Positions 15,536 through 24,059 are shown, counted from the first letter of the stretch. The stretch: 26,511 nt of DNA from JBAUHN01 sp049680295 (GCA_049680295.1 JBAUHN010000213.1:1-26511); one strand, 5' to 3'. Made by a program: numbers and translations. The notes: generated by a model from the sequence alone, not told the origin.

Positions 15536-17953
15536 ATGACCCAAAACGCAACACAGCAACTGATCATTGGTGGCGGCATCATCGGCTGTTCGATTGCCTA
15601 TCACCTGACGCGTATGGGCGAAAAAGATGTGGTGCTATTGGAGCGCGCAAACCTGACAGAAGGCGCCACTTGGCATGCAGCGGGTCTGGTCGGCCAACTA
15701 CGTTCGTCTCGCAATACCACGCGTATGCTGCAAAAGTCGGTCGCAATGTACGACCGTCTTCAGAACCAGGAGGGGATGCAGTTTGACTGGAAGAAAACCG
15801 GCTCGCTGCGGCTTGCCGCCACAAAAGAGCGGCTGTTAGAGGCCAAGCGCCTAAAGACAATGGCGCGTAGTTTTGATCTGGACATGCAGATCATCAGCCC
15901 GTCCGAAGCCAAAACGCTGTTCCCGCTGATCGAGGAAAAAGGTTTGGAGGGTGCCGCGTTTATCCCATCCGATGGCTATGTCGATCCGTCGTCGCTGTGT
16001 CAGGCCATTGCCGGCGCTGCGCGCAAACAGGGCGCTGATATTCGGCAAGGGGTTGAGGTAACCGACTTTAACGTCACAGACGGGCGGATAACGTCGGTCG
16101 AAACCACCAAAGGGCGGTGGGATGCAGAAAATGTGATCCTTGCAACAGGCATGTGGAGCCGTGAGATCGCCGCCAAACTGGGCATTCAGGTGCCTGCCTG
16201 CGCGGTCGAGCATCAGTATATCGTGACGGAATCGACCGGTGGCGACATCGGTCATTTCCCGACCCTGCGCGACCCTGAACGCTTGGTGTACTACAAACCG
16301 GACGTAGGTGGCAGACTTGTCATAGGCGGATACGAAGACGCGACATTGCCGTTTGGCGACGCCGGAATCCCCGGTAAGTTCGTGCGTCAACTGCTGCCGG
16401 AAAATCTGGACCGCTTCCTGCCTTTGGCGGAACTGGCCAGCCAAGTCACCCCGATTGTGAACGATGTCGGCATTCGTCAGGTGATCAATGGCCCAATCCC
16501 CTATTCTGCCGATGGCGATTTCGTCATGGGGTGGCAGCCGGGGTATCGAAACCTGATGATGGCGACCGGGTTTCTCTATGGCATCGCAGCTGGCGGCGGT
16601 GCGGGTGAAATGATCGCCGAATGGATTGTTGATGGCCAACCTTCACTGGATCTATGGCCGCTGGATGTGCGCCGCTTTGGCCCCCACCATGGCACGCGTG
16701 CGTTCATGTATCCGCGCGCCGTCGAACACTACGCCCACCATTACAAAATGCGCTATCCCGGACAGGAACATGAAACCGTGCGCCAACTGCGCCTGTCGCC
16801 GCTGTATCAGCGTTTGAAAGATCAAGGTGCCGTTTACGGATCCAAAAATGGCTGGGAGCGTCCGCTGTGGTTCGCGCCCGCAGGTGTAGACCCGGTTGAT
16901 CAGCTGGACTTTCTGAACCCCGGATGGAAAGAATTTGCCGCGGCCGAACATCAGGCCGTTCGCCAAAGCGTGGCCCTGATTGACCAATCCAGCTTCGCCA
17001 AGTTTGAAATCCTCGGACCCGGTGCGCTGGGCGCGTTGCAGTCCTTGTGCGTGTCGAACATGGATAAGCCGGTTGGCGCGGTCATCTACACCCAGATGTG
17101 CAACGAAACCGGCGGGATCGAGGCCGATGTCACAATAACCCGTCTTGCGCCTGATCGGTTCTATATGGTCACGGGTTCTGGCTTTGGCGTGCATGACAGC
17201 GACTGGATCAAGCGGCATTTAACCCCGGACGGATCGGTTCACATGCTGGAAGTAACCAGCGGCATTGCAGTGCTGAATATCGTCGGGCCCAAATCGCGCG
17301 ATGTGCTGGCAGCAGTCTCTGAAAGCGATGTCTCAAACGAAGCAATCGCGTTTTCCACTGCGCGCAACATCTTTGTTGGTGCAGCACCTGTGCGCGCCGC
17401 ACGGATCGGGTATGTCGGCGAAAGGGGGTACGAACTGCATATCCCCACGGAATTCGCGGCGCATGTTTACGACACTCTTTGGGCGGCAGGTCAGGCACAT
17501 GGGATCACCAATGTTGGCTACCGCGCCATTGACAGCCTGAGGATGGAAAAGGGCTATGTCTATTGGTCTGGCGACATCACGCCAGATTACACCCCGATCG
17601 AAGCTGGCCTTGGGGCCCGTGTACATTTGAAATCAAAGGGTGATTTTATGGGTCGCAAAGTGCTTGAACAGCAAAAAACCAATGGCCCGGATCGCCGCCT
17701 GTGTACCTTTGTGACGCCTGCAAACCTGCCGCTGACCGGAGGCGAGACAATTTTGCTGGGCGACGACGTTGTATCCTTGGCTACCTCGGTCGGGTTTGGC
17801 TACAGCGTCGGGCAAACCATTCTGCGCGGATATCTCGGCAAAGAGCATTGGAACATCACCGACTTCACGCTTGAAGTGTTTGGCGAATTGCACAGCATTC
17901 GCCGCGTCGAAGGGCCGGTTTACGATCCACAAAACAACGCATTGAAAGGGTGA
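15536..17953 (+). CDS. FAD/folate-type demethylating oxidoreductase, dimethylglycine/sarcosine dehydrogenase-like (copy 1)
   Basis: The 805-residue protein has an N-terminal FAD-dependent oxidoreductase domain (about 8-365), a linking FAO-type domain (about 368-425) and a glycine-cleavage T-protein-like region (GcvT-N about 430-690, GcvT-C about 705-795). GGGIIG at residues 12-17 binds the dinucleotide. TWHAAGL holds His47, at the position of the histidine that carries covalent FAD in dimethylglycine oxidase and dehydrogenase. Such enzymes oxidise an N-methyl group and pass the one-carbon unit to tetrahydrofolate. Length and domain order are normal. The substrate is not fixed by sequence. It lies 6 bp before the first kinase gene and has a full paralogue at 24068-26500. 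Confidence 0.92.
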   Translation: MTQNATQQLIIGGGIIGCSIAYHLTRMGEKDVVLLERANLTEGATWHAAGLVGQLRSSRNTTRMLQKSVAMYDRLQNQEGMQFDWKKTGSLRLAATKERLLEAKRLKTMARSFDLDMQIISPSEAKTLFPLIEEKGLEGAAFIPSDGYVDPSSLCQAIAGAARKQGADIRQGVEVTDFNVTDGRITSVETTKGRWDAENVILATGMWSREIAAKLGIQVPACAVEHQYIVTESTGGDIGHFPTLRDPERLVYYKPDVGGRLVIGGYEDATLPFGDAGIPGKFVRQLLPENLDRFLPLAELASQVTPIVNDVGIRQVINGPIPYSADGDFVMGWQPGYRNLMMATGFLYGIAAGGGAGEMIAEWIVDGQPSLDLWPLDVRRFGPHHGTRAFMYPRAVEHYAHHYKMRYPGQEHETVRQLRLSPLYQRLKDQGAVYGSKNGWERPLWFAPAGVDPVDQLDFLNPGWKEFAAAEHQAVRQSVALIDQSSFAKFEILGPGALGALQSLCVSNMDKPVGAVIYTQMCNETGGIEADVTITRLAPDRFYMVTGSGFGVHDSDWIKRHLTPDGSVHMLEVTSGIAVLNIVGPKSRDVLAAVSESDVSNEAIAFSTARNIFVGAAPVRAARIGYVGERGYELHIPTEFAAHVYDTLWAAGQAHGITNVGYRAIDSLRMEKGYVYWSGDITPDYTPIEAGLGARVHLKSKGDFMGRKVLEQQKTNGPDRRLCTFVTPANLPLTGGETILLGDDVVSLATSVGFGYSVGQTILRGYLGKEHWNITDFTLEVFGELHSIRRVEGPVYDPQNNALKG

Positions 17954-17959
17954 CGACAT

Positions 17960-18886
17960 ATGATCGACCACGCAGAAAAAGTATTGGATGCATTGCGCCA
18001 GGCACCGCAGTTTGCGGGTGTCAAAGCGGTTGAAAGCATCACGCGCCTTGGCGGTTTGACCAACCTTGTTTACCGCGTTGATATGAAAGACACGTCCGTT
18101 GTTGTCCGCCTTCCCGGCGACGGCACTGAAGAATATATTGATCGCGCAGTTGAGGCGCACAATGCAAATGCTGCGGCCCGTGCTGGTGTGTCGCCATCGG
18201 TCATCTTCGCAAATCCAGACAGCGGTTTGATGATCTCGGAAACTGTCCGGAATATCGTGACCATGACGCCTGAAACCTTCAAATCGCGTGCCGGGTCGGC
18301 AGCGCGGGCGGGCAAGGCGTTGGCAAAGCTTCACATGTCTGCTGAGGTTTTTCAATTCCGGTTTGAACCGTTTTCGATGATTGATGACTACCTGAAAATC
18401 CTGTCGACAAAAGACGTGAAACTGCCCGAAGGCTATGATGATGTCGTGTCCGCCGCCGCCCCGATCAAGGATGTTCTGGCCAAGGCCGATGTGACGCTGG
18501 CGCCCTGCCACTGCGATCCGCTGTGTGAAAACTTTCTGGATGACGGGCAGGTGATGTGGATTGTTGACTGGGAATATTCAGGCATGAGCGATCCACTTTG
18601 GGATGTTGGTGATTTGTCGGTCGAGGCGGGAATGGACGCGCAGCAAGACGCAGAATTGATAAAAGCGTATTTTGGCCGCGATCCAACGCCCGCAGAAATG
18701 GGGCGCGTCGTCATTCACAAGGCAATGTGTGATCTGTTGTGGACATTATGGGGCTTGATACAGCTTGCCGATAACAACCCTGCCGATGATTTCTGGGCCT
18801 ATTCGACGGGCCGTTTTGAACGCTGCAAAACCTTGATGCAAGATGCGGGTTTCCAAGGCCATGTTGACGCGGTGCGGGCTGGCTAG
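17960..18886 (+). CDS. Choline/ethanolamine kinase-like (APH-fold) phosphotransferase, copy 1
   Basis: The 308-residue protein has the APH/choline-kinase fold. An N-terminal lobe carries LGGLTNLVYRV (about 30-40) and the nucleotide-site VVVRLPGDGTE. The catalytic loop is H184-C-D186-P-L-C-E-N191, and D203 in VDWEYSG is the metal-binding aspartate. This matches LicA-type and eukaryotic choline kinases (GLTN, HxDxxxxN, DWEY) better than antibiotic kinases. It starts 6 bp after the oxidoreductase stop behind GGGTGA, so they are co-transcribed. It probably phosphorylates a hydroxyl on the imported compound or a derived intermediate. The TAG stop is part of a palindrome. A second kinase follows the permease. 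Confidence 0.85.
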   Translation: MIDHAEKVLDALRQAPQFAGVKAVESITRLGGLTNLVYRVDMKDTSVVVRLPGDGTEEYIDRAVEAHNANAAARAGVSPSVIFANPDSGLMISETVRNIVTMTPETFKSRAGSAARAGKALAKLHMSAEVFQFRFEPFSMIDDYLKILSTKDVKLPEGYDDVVSAAAPIKDVLAKADVTLAPCHCDPLCENFLDDGQVMWIVDWEYSGMSDPLWDVGDLSVEAGMDAQQDAELIKAYFGRDPTPAEMGRVVIHKAMCDLLWTLWGLIQLADNNPADDFWAYSTGRFERCKTLMQDAGFQGHVDAVRAG

Positions 18887-18916
18887 GGTCCCGACCCTAG
18901 GGCCCTGACCCTAAGC
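18883..18916. terminator. Two tandem palindromes at the kinase stop codon
   Basis: CTAGGGTCCCGACCCTAG (18883-18900) is a perfect 8-bp inverted repeat that contains the TAG stop. It is followed by an overlapping TAGGGCC-CT-GACCCTA (18898-18913) with one mismatch. The 12 bases CTGACCCTAAGC (18905-18916) are identical to 6045-6056 after hemY. No T-tract follows. It could end the oxidoreductase-kinase transcript before the binding-protein gene. Confidence 0.5.
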
Positions 18917-19018
18917 CTGAGTTTTCGCCATTCACCACACCCCGTCACGATTAGTGGACCTGGCCAGCAATGCGCGCCGTGATGCCGCATTTACACGCAC
19001 AAAACTACACAATCAGAT

Positions 19019-19041
19019 CAATTTTGTTGATTTTTGTTGAT
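19019..19041. promoter_or_regulatory. Putative DeoR operator, copy 2 (upstream of binding-protein gene)
   Basis: Two exact tandem copies of TTTTGTTGAT (19022-19031 and 19032-19041) preceded by CAA. The element agrees 22/23 with the minus-strand reading of 15454-15476. It lies about 100 bp before the ATG at 19144. The 10-bp period places both half-sites on one helix face. The distance leaves room for a promoter downstream of it; none stands out, and TTGATT (19037-19042) followed 17 bp later by TGAACT is only a weak match. Confidence 0.75.
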
Positions 19042-19143
19042 TTAACCGCTGAACGCTGCTGAACTGCCCAGATGGGGTCCATGCTTTGTCGGTCTACGAA
19101 TCGAATTTGGTGACGCGATGGATCAGCAATAGGGAGCAAATTT

Positions 19144-20076
19144 ATGAAATATCTTTCCGTCGCAGCCGCAGCGTTAATGTGTGCAACACCGGGATTGGCG
19201 CAAGAATCCAGTGACCCGATCAAACTGACGCTGCATGATTGGTCCGGCCAGCTGATCACAACGACGCTGATGGGCGAAGTGTTGAAAGAAGCGGGCTATA
19301 ACATCGAATATGTGCAGGCAGACTACATCGCGCAATTTGCCGGTCTGAAAACCGGCGATCTGCACGTCGCAATGGAGATTTGGGAAACCACCGGCCGCGA
19401 AGCCATGGACGAAGCGATTGCCACCGGAAACGTGGTTAGCCTGGGTGAAACCGGCATGGAGGCAATCGAGGAATGGTGGTATCCCGCCTATATGGAGGAA
19501 CGCTGTCCGGGTCTGCCAAATTGGGAAGCCCTAAAAGACTGCGCCGACGCATTTGCCACACCGGAAACCGCGCCTTTGGGTCGGTATCTGGGCGGACCAG
19601 TGACCTGGGGTGGGTTTGACGACGAACGCGTCGAAGCGCTTGGGCTGGATTTCGAAGTGATCCATGCCGGCACCGATGCGGCCTTGTTTGCAGAACTCGA
19701 ATCCGCCTATCAGCGCGAAGATCCGATCATCCTGTGGATCTATTCGCCGCATTGGGCGCCAGCAAAATATGACGGCAGCTTTGTGCAGTTTCCAGCCTAT
19801 TCCGCCGAATGCTATTCCGACCCCGCCGTTGGGCTGAACCCCGATGCGGCCTATGATTGTGGCAAACCGACGGGTCCGATCTGGAAAGTGTCCTGGGCAG
19901 GTCTGGCAGACAAATGGCCAAACGCCGCAAAAACGATTGAGAACTTCACCATCGACAATGCTGCGATGGGCGCAATGGTCGCCGATGTTGATCTCAACGG
20001 TCAGACGGTCGAGGCGACAGTCGCCGCCTGGATGGCCGCCAACACCGACACATGGTCTTCGTGGATCGCAAAATAA
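19144..20076 (+). CDS. Periplasmic substrate-binding protein, glycine betaine/choline-type ABC transporter
   Basis: The 310-residue protein has a signal peptide (MKYLSVAAAALMCATPGLA, cleavage expected before Gln20), then an OpuAC-like solute-binding domain. Tryptophans at 33, 80, 111-112, 198 and 204 and Tyr200 could form the aromatic box that binds quaternary or methylated amines by cation-pi contacts. Cys121/Cys133 and Cys223/Cys239 are spaced to form two periplasmic disulfides. A good GGGAG ribosome binding site precedes the ATG. It is followed by two hairpins before the ATPase gene, an arrangement that often yields more binding protein than membrane parts. The ligand may be glycine betaine, choline or a related methylamine; the neighbouring kinases would favour one with a hydroxyl. 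Confidence 0.88.
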   Translation: MKYLSVAAAALMCATPGLAQESSDPIKLTLHDWSGQLITTTLMGEVLKEAGYNIEYVQADYIAQFAGLKTGDLHVAMEIWETTGREAMDEAIATGNVVSLGETGMEAIEEWWYPAYMEERCPGLPNWEALKDCADAFATPETAPLGRYLGGPVTWGGFDDERVEALGLDFEVIHAGTDAALFAELESAYQREDPIILWIYSPHWAPAKYDGSFVQFPAYSAECYSDPAVGLNPDAAYDCGKPTGPIWKVSWAGLADKWPNAAKTIENFTIDNAAMGAMVADVDLNGQTVEATVAAWMAANTDTWSSWIAK

Positions 20077-20091
20077 CGTCCAAAATCCTCG

Positions 20092-20121
20092 GTGCGTGCG
20101 CCTAAAGTTTGGCGCGCGCAT
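20092..20121 (+). terminator. Hairpin between binding-protein and ATPase genes
   Basis: GTGCGTGCGCC (20092-20102) pairs over 11 bp with GGCGCGCGCAT (20111-20121), two of the pairs being G-U, around the loop TAAAGTTT. It begins 15 bp after the stop codon. No T-run follows directly, so it may protect the upstream mRNA from 3' exonucleases rather than terminate. Confidence 0.6.
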
Positions 20122-20139
20122 ATTTCATTCGTAACGTGG

Positions 20140-20158
20140 GGACGCGCGCGTCCTTTTT
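20140..20158 (+). terminator. Rho-independent terminator/attenuator before the ATPase gene
   Basis: GGACGCGCGCGTCC (20140-20153) is fully self-complementary, forming a 5-bp GC-rich stem with a CGCG loop, and is followed directly by TTTTT (20154-20158). This is a textbook intrinsic terminator outline, though the stem is short. Located 32 bp before the ATPase start, it probably gives partial termination. Confidence 0.65.
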
Positions 20159-20190
20159 GCGCACAATCCTAACGACCACCTGAGGAATAG

Positions 20191-21204
20191 ATGGAAAAGA
20201 CCACGATCCTAGAGTGCCGCGATGTGTGGAAAATTTACGGAACTGGTGCTGATAGCTACCTTTCTGAAAACCCCAAACCGCAAAAAGGCGACCTGAAAAA
20301 AGCCGGTCTGATCGGGGCCGTGCGTGGTGCGAACGTCGAAATCCATCAGGGCGAGATTTTCGTGATCATGGGTCTGTCCGGCTCGGGGAAATCAACCTTG
20401 GTGCGCTGCCTGTCCCGGCTGGTCGACGCAACGGCCGGAGATGTATTTTTTGAAGGCAAGAACCTGTCGGATATGACCGACGCGGAACTGATCAATATCA
20501 GGCGCACAAAAATGGGCATGGTGTTCCAGCAGTTTGCGTTGCTGCCGCATTTGACGGTTCTGGAAAACGCAGCCTTTCCGCTGGATGTCCAGGGTGTTGA
20601 CCGCGCCACCCGCGAGGCCCGCGCCCGCGAGATGGTTGATCTTGTCGGGCTGAAGGGGCGCGAAAATTACTATCCCCGTGAATTGTCCGGCGGCCAGCAG
20701 CAACGCGTCGGGATCGCCCGGTCGCTGGTGGTCGAACCTGATCTGTGGTTCCTGGACGAGCCTTTTTCCGCGCTTGATCCGCTGATCAGGCGCGAAATGC
20801 AGGACGAATTCATGCGGTTGCAGAATTTGTTGCACAAGACGATTGTATTCATCACCCATGACTTTGACGAAGCCATTCGTCTGGCGGATCGTATTGCCGT
20901 GATGAAAGACGGCGCCATTCAGCAAATCGCCACGCCCGAAGAGCTGGTTTTGAACCCCGCAACAGAATACGTGGCCGAATTCACGCGCCATGTCAGCCGT
21001 TCCAAAGTCATCACCGCAGGCTCTGTCGCCGAACCTGCGACTGCGACGCGGTTTGCGGGGACAGTTGCGCATACGGATCTAATCGACAAGATCGCAGATC
21101 AGGTCGAAGCCGCCGACGCGCCCTTCAAGGTCACGCAAGGCGACAAGGTGATTGGCCAGATCACCCGCCAGTCGGTGATCGACGTGCTGGTTGGGCGCCG
21201 TTAG
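20191..21204 (+). CDS. ABC transporter ATPase, glycine betaine/proline type (ProV/OpuAA-like)
   Basis: The 337-residue protein is the cytoplasmic ATPase of the transporter. Walker A is GLSGSGKST (61-69), the Q-loop glutamine is Gln113 in MVFQQFALLPH, the signature is LSGGQQQR (165-172), Walker B ends DLWFLDEP (Glu190) and the switch His223 is in THDFDEA. The N-terminal extension before the Walker A and the VWKIYG opening are those of ProV-type ATPases. The C-terminus after about residue 275 is shorter than the tandem CBS module of ProV and seems to hold at most one degenerate CBS-like unit (GDKVIGQITRQSVIDVLVG), so ionic-strength gating as in OpuA is doubtful. The permease ATG follows the stop codon without any gap. 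Confidence 0.93.
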   Translation: MEKTTILECRDVWKIYGTGADSYLSENPKPQKGDLKKAGLIGAVRGANVEIHQGEIFVIMGLSGSGKSTLVRCLSRLVDATAGDVFFEGKNLSDMTDAELINIRRTKMGMVFQQFALLPHLTVLENAAFPLDVQGVDRATREARAREMVDLVGLKGRENYYPRELSGGQQQRVGIARSLVVEPDLWFLDEPFSALDPLIRREMQDEFMRLQNLLHKTIVFITHDFDEAIRLADRIAVMKDGAIQQIATPEELVLNPATEYVAEFTRHVSRSKVITAGSVAEPATATRFAGTVAHTDLIDKIADQVEAADAPFKVTQGDKVIGQITRQSVIDVLVGRR

Positions 21205-23187
21205 ATGACGCGCTTGCTGAAATCCGGCTATGGCTTCTGGGTCCTGCTGTTTGCAGTGACATGGGCGCTGTCTGCGTTTTCCTTCACACTTTACAAGGCT
21301 TTGGACGCCCGTTGGATCATACGGTTTCCCAAAAAGTGGGAATTGCAATTAGACGGACAAATCAGCGGCTTTCTGAACTGGCTGGTCGAAAGTGCGGGGT
21401 TTTATCTGTTTTCTTTCAAGGACTTGACACGTGGCATCGCGACCATCATCGAGGCACCTTACCAATTCTTTCGCAACCTCCTGATCGAAGGGTTTTCAAC
21501 CGGTATCGGCGATAGCGCGGTTCTGCTGTCGCCTTCGCTAAGTTGGATTGCCGTAATTGTCTGCGTTGCGGCAATAGGACGGTACGCACGCGACTGGTCG
21601 CTTGCAGCACTGGTCGGTGGGTGTTTTCTATATTTGGCGATCTTTGGACAGTGGGAAAGTGCGATGATCACACTTGCCTCGGTCCTGATTGCGGTTCCGA
21701 TTGGGGTGGTCGGCGGCTTGTTTCTGGGCATCGCGGCCTACCGGTTCGCCTGGGTCCATCTGGCGCTGCGCCCGGTTCTTGATCTGATGCAAACGGTGCC
21801 GGTTTTTGCCTATCTTGTGCCGATCCTCATCCTGTTTGGGTTTGGACCTGTGGCTGCGTTGGTGGCAACCGTCATCTACGCGATGCCGCCGATGGTGCGT
21901 ATCACTATTGTGTCCCTGCAAACCGTCCCGGATGAATTGCAAGAGGCCGGGCGCATGGCCGGCTGCACACCGCGGCAGATCATGTGGAAGGTGCTTTTAC
22001 CCTCGGCCACGCCGACGCTGATGGTGGGGGTCAATCAGGTGATCATGCTGTCGCTGAACATGGTGATTATCGCCTCTATGATCGGGGCAGGGGGGTTGGG
22101 GTTTGACGTTCTGGCATCGTTGCGCCGTTTGGATATCGGTGCGGGAATTGAGGCTGGTCTGGCCATTGTTGTCATGGCGATTGCGCTTGACCGTGCCAGT
22201 CAGGCATTTTCCGAACGCAGCTTTCAAAAACCCCAAACCGGCAATCTTTTCCAGCGCCACCCGCTGAGTACATCGGTTCTGATCGTGGCGGTTTTTACCT
22301 TGATAGCCGGTCTTTTTGTGCCTGCCATACAGACCTACCCAGACGGGCTGACGATCACAACCGGACCGTTTTGGGCGGATGCGATGAAATGGGTCAACAT
22401 CAACTTTTTCGACACATTCGAGGCGGTGAAAACCGTGATCCTCCAATGGCTTTTGCTGCCGGTAAAAAAGTTCTTCACTGGCATCCCCTGGGCATGGGGC
22501 ATTGTCGCCATGGGCCTGATGGGATGGCGCGTTGGTGGTTGGAAATTGGGTCTGCTGGCCGCCCTGATGATGGGCTTTATCGCTGCCAGCGGCCTGTGGG
22601 CCAAAGCGATGGTGACGATCTACCTGTGCAGCGTGTCTGTGTTTATCGCGACGGTGATCGGCATCCCCTTGGGCATATGGGCCGCCGAGAAACCCCGCGC
22701 TGGCAAAATCATCCTTGGGCTTATGGACACGCTCCAGACCTTGCCAAGCTTTGTCTATTTGATCCCGGTTATCATGCTGTTTCGTGTTGGCGACTTTAGC
22801 GCGATGATTGCTGTGGTGCTGTATGCGCTGGCGCCCGCGGTGCGCTATGCCGCCCACGGCTTGCGCGAAGTCCCCCCCCAGATGGTCGAAGCAGGCTTGA
22901 TGGCAGGCTGCACGCCCGCCCAAATTCTGCGCCGGGTGAAATTGCCACTGGCCACACCGCATCTGTTGCTGGGGCTTAATCAGACGACAATGCTGGCGCT
23001 GTCGATGTTGGTGATTACTGCCCTCGTCGGGACGCGCGATCTGGGTCAAGAGGTCTATATCGCGCTGACCAAAGCGAACGCCGGATCGGGTATTGTCGCC
23101 GGTCTGTCGGTGGCTTTCATTGCCATCATCGCAGACCGCATCGTGAACGCGCTTGCAGATAATCAACGCAAAAGGCTGGGCTTGTAA
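21205..23187 (+). CDS. Fused double permease of the betaine/choline-type ABC transporter
   Basis: The 660-residue protein carries two complete ABC permease domains in one chain. The first EAA-type loop starts at Glu247 (EAGRMAGCTPRQIMWKVLLP) and the second at Glu562 (EAGLMAGCTPAQILRRVKLP); each is followed by ATPxLxxGxNQxxMLxLxM. Single ProW-type permeases of about 280-350 residues form homodimers; here both halves are covalently joined and have diverged, so the transporter can have an asymmetric channel. Each half has an N-terminal membrane region before the transport domain. The gene starts directly after the ATPase TAG and its TAA overlaps the next ATG (TAATG), showing tight coupling. Similar fused permeases occur in other betaine-type systems. 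Confidence 0.92.
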   Translation: MTRLLKSGYGFWVLLFAVTWALSAFSFTLYKALDARWIIRFPKKWELQLDGQISGFLNWLVESAGFYLFSFKDLTRGIATIIEAPYQFFRNLLIEGFSTGIGDSAVLLSPSLSWIAVIVCVAAIGRYARDWSLAALVGGCFLYLAIFGQWESAMITLASVLIAVPIGVVGGLFLGIAAYRFAWVHLALRPVLDLMQTVPVFAYLVPILILFGFGPVAALVATVIYAMPPMVRITIVSLQTVPDELQEAGRMAGCTPRQIMWKVLLPSATPTLMVGVNQVIMLSLNMVIIASMIGAGGLGFDVLASLRRLDIGAGIEAGLAIVVMAIALDRASQAFSERSFQKPQTGNLFQRHPLSTSVLIVAVFTLIAGLFVPAIQTYPDGLTITTGPFWADAMKWVNINFFDTFEAVKTVILQWLLLPVKKFFTGIPWAWGIVAMGLMGWRVGGWKLGLLAALMMGFIAASGLWAKAMVTIYLCSVSVFIATVIGIPLGIWAAEKPRAGKIILGLMDTLQTLPSFVYLIPVIMLFRVGDFSAMIAVVLYALAPAVRYAAHGLREVPPQMVEAGLMAGCTPAQILRRVKLPLATPHLLLGLNQTTMLALSMLVITALVGTRDLGQEVYIALTKANAGSGIVAGLSVAFIAIIADRIVNALADNQRKRLGL

Positions 23188-24059
23188 TGGACAAACTGCA
23201 TCAACAAGTGGCGGCACTTAGCTGTTTTTCGGACCCGCAAGACATCACCCCCTTGGGTGGCGGACTGACCAATGTGAATGTTCTGGTCAGTGATGGTGCG
23301 CGCAAATACGTTGTGCGGCTTGGCGCGGATATTCCCGAACATGGCGTCATGCGGTGGAATGAACTGGCCTTGTCCAAAGCCGCAAGCGCGGCGGGGTTTT
23401 CGCCCAAGGTCATCCACTTTGAACCCGGTGTAATGGTGCTTGATTTTATCGAGGCCAAAACCTTTACCGAAAACGATGTGCGCGACCCCGAAAACCTGAA
23501 CCGCATTGTCGCTCTGATCTCAAAGGCACACCGCCAGATGGGCGCGCATCTGACCCAGCCTGCGTTGGCGTTTTGGCCCTATCACGTGAACCGGACCTAC
23601 ATATCGCGGCTGTTGTCAGAAGGATCGGCGCACAGCAAGGCATTGCCCGAAATGCTGGCGCACAACACCGCACTTGAAACCGCAACCGGCCGGATTGACA
23701 TGGTCCTCAGCCACAATGACCTGTTGGCGGCGAATATTCTGGATGATGGTCAACAGCTTTGGCTGATCGACTGGGAATACGGTGGCTTTAACTCGCCCCT
23801 GTTTGATCTTGCCGGTCTGGCCTCAAACAACGGGCTTTCACAAGCGCAGGAAAGGGCGATGCTTGCGCAATATTTCGACGCGGATGCCGATCAGAACTGG
23901 CAGGCATATTCCGCACTGAAATGCGCGTCTTTAATGCGTGAAACGCTTTGGTCGATGACCTCGGAAATCCATTCGGACCTGGACGTGGATTTTGGCGCGT
24001 ACACCGGCGAAAACATGGACAAGCTTACGTTGGCACTTGCCGACTTTGCGCAGATGTAA
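23187..24059 (+). CDS. Choline/ethanolamine kinase-like (APH-fold) phosphotransferase, copy 2
   Basis: This 290-residue protein has LGGGLTNVNVLV at about residues 23-34, a VVRLGADIPEHG nucleotide region, the catalytic loop H176-N-D178-L-L-A-A-N183 and D195 in IDWEYGG. All residues needed for phosphotransfer in the choline-kinase/APH fold are present. It is clearly related to the kinase at 17960-18886, but diverged (HND versus HCD in the catalytic loop, shorter overall), which suggests a distinct substrate or step rather than a recent duplicate. It overlaps the permease stop by one base (TAATG) and is followed 8 bp later by the second oxidoreductase gene. A hydroxylated methylamine is a plausible substrate, by inference only. 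Confidence 0.85.
   Translation: MDKLHQQVAALSCFSDPQDITPLGGGLTNVNVLVSDGARKYVVRLGADIPEHGVMRWNELALSKAASAAGFSPKVIHFEPGVMVLDFIEAKTFTENDVRDPENLNRIVALISKAHRQMGAHLTQPALAFWPYHVNRTYISRLLSEGSAHSKALPEMLAHNTALETATGRIDMVLSHNDLLAANILDDGQQLWLIDWEYGGFNSPLFDLAGLASNNGLSQAQERAMLAQYFDADADQNWQAYSALKCASLMRETLWSMTSEIHSDLDVDFGAYTGENMDKLTLALADFAQM

Noticed and set aside
17960..18886. Aminoglycoside-resistance kinase
   Set aside because: The APH fold is shared, but GLTN, HCDxxxEN and DWEYSG motifs and metabolic context fit choline/ethanolamine-kinase-like enzymes.
21997..23217. 406-codon minus-strand frame opposite the permease
   Set aside because: Its translation is His/Gln/Arg-rich with no recognisable domain and mirrors the codon pattern of the permease gene on the other strand.
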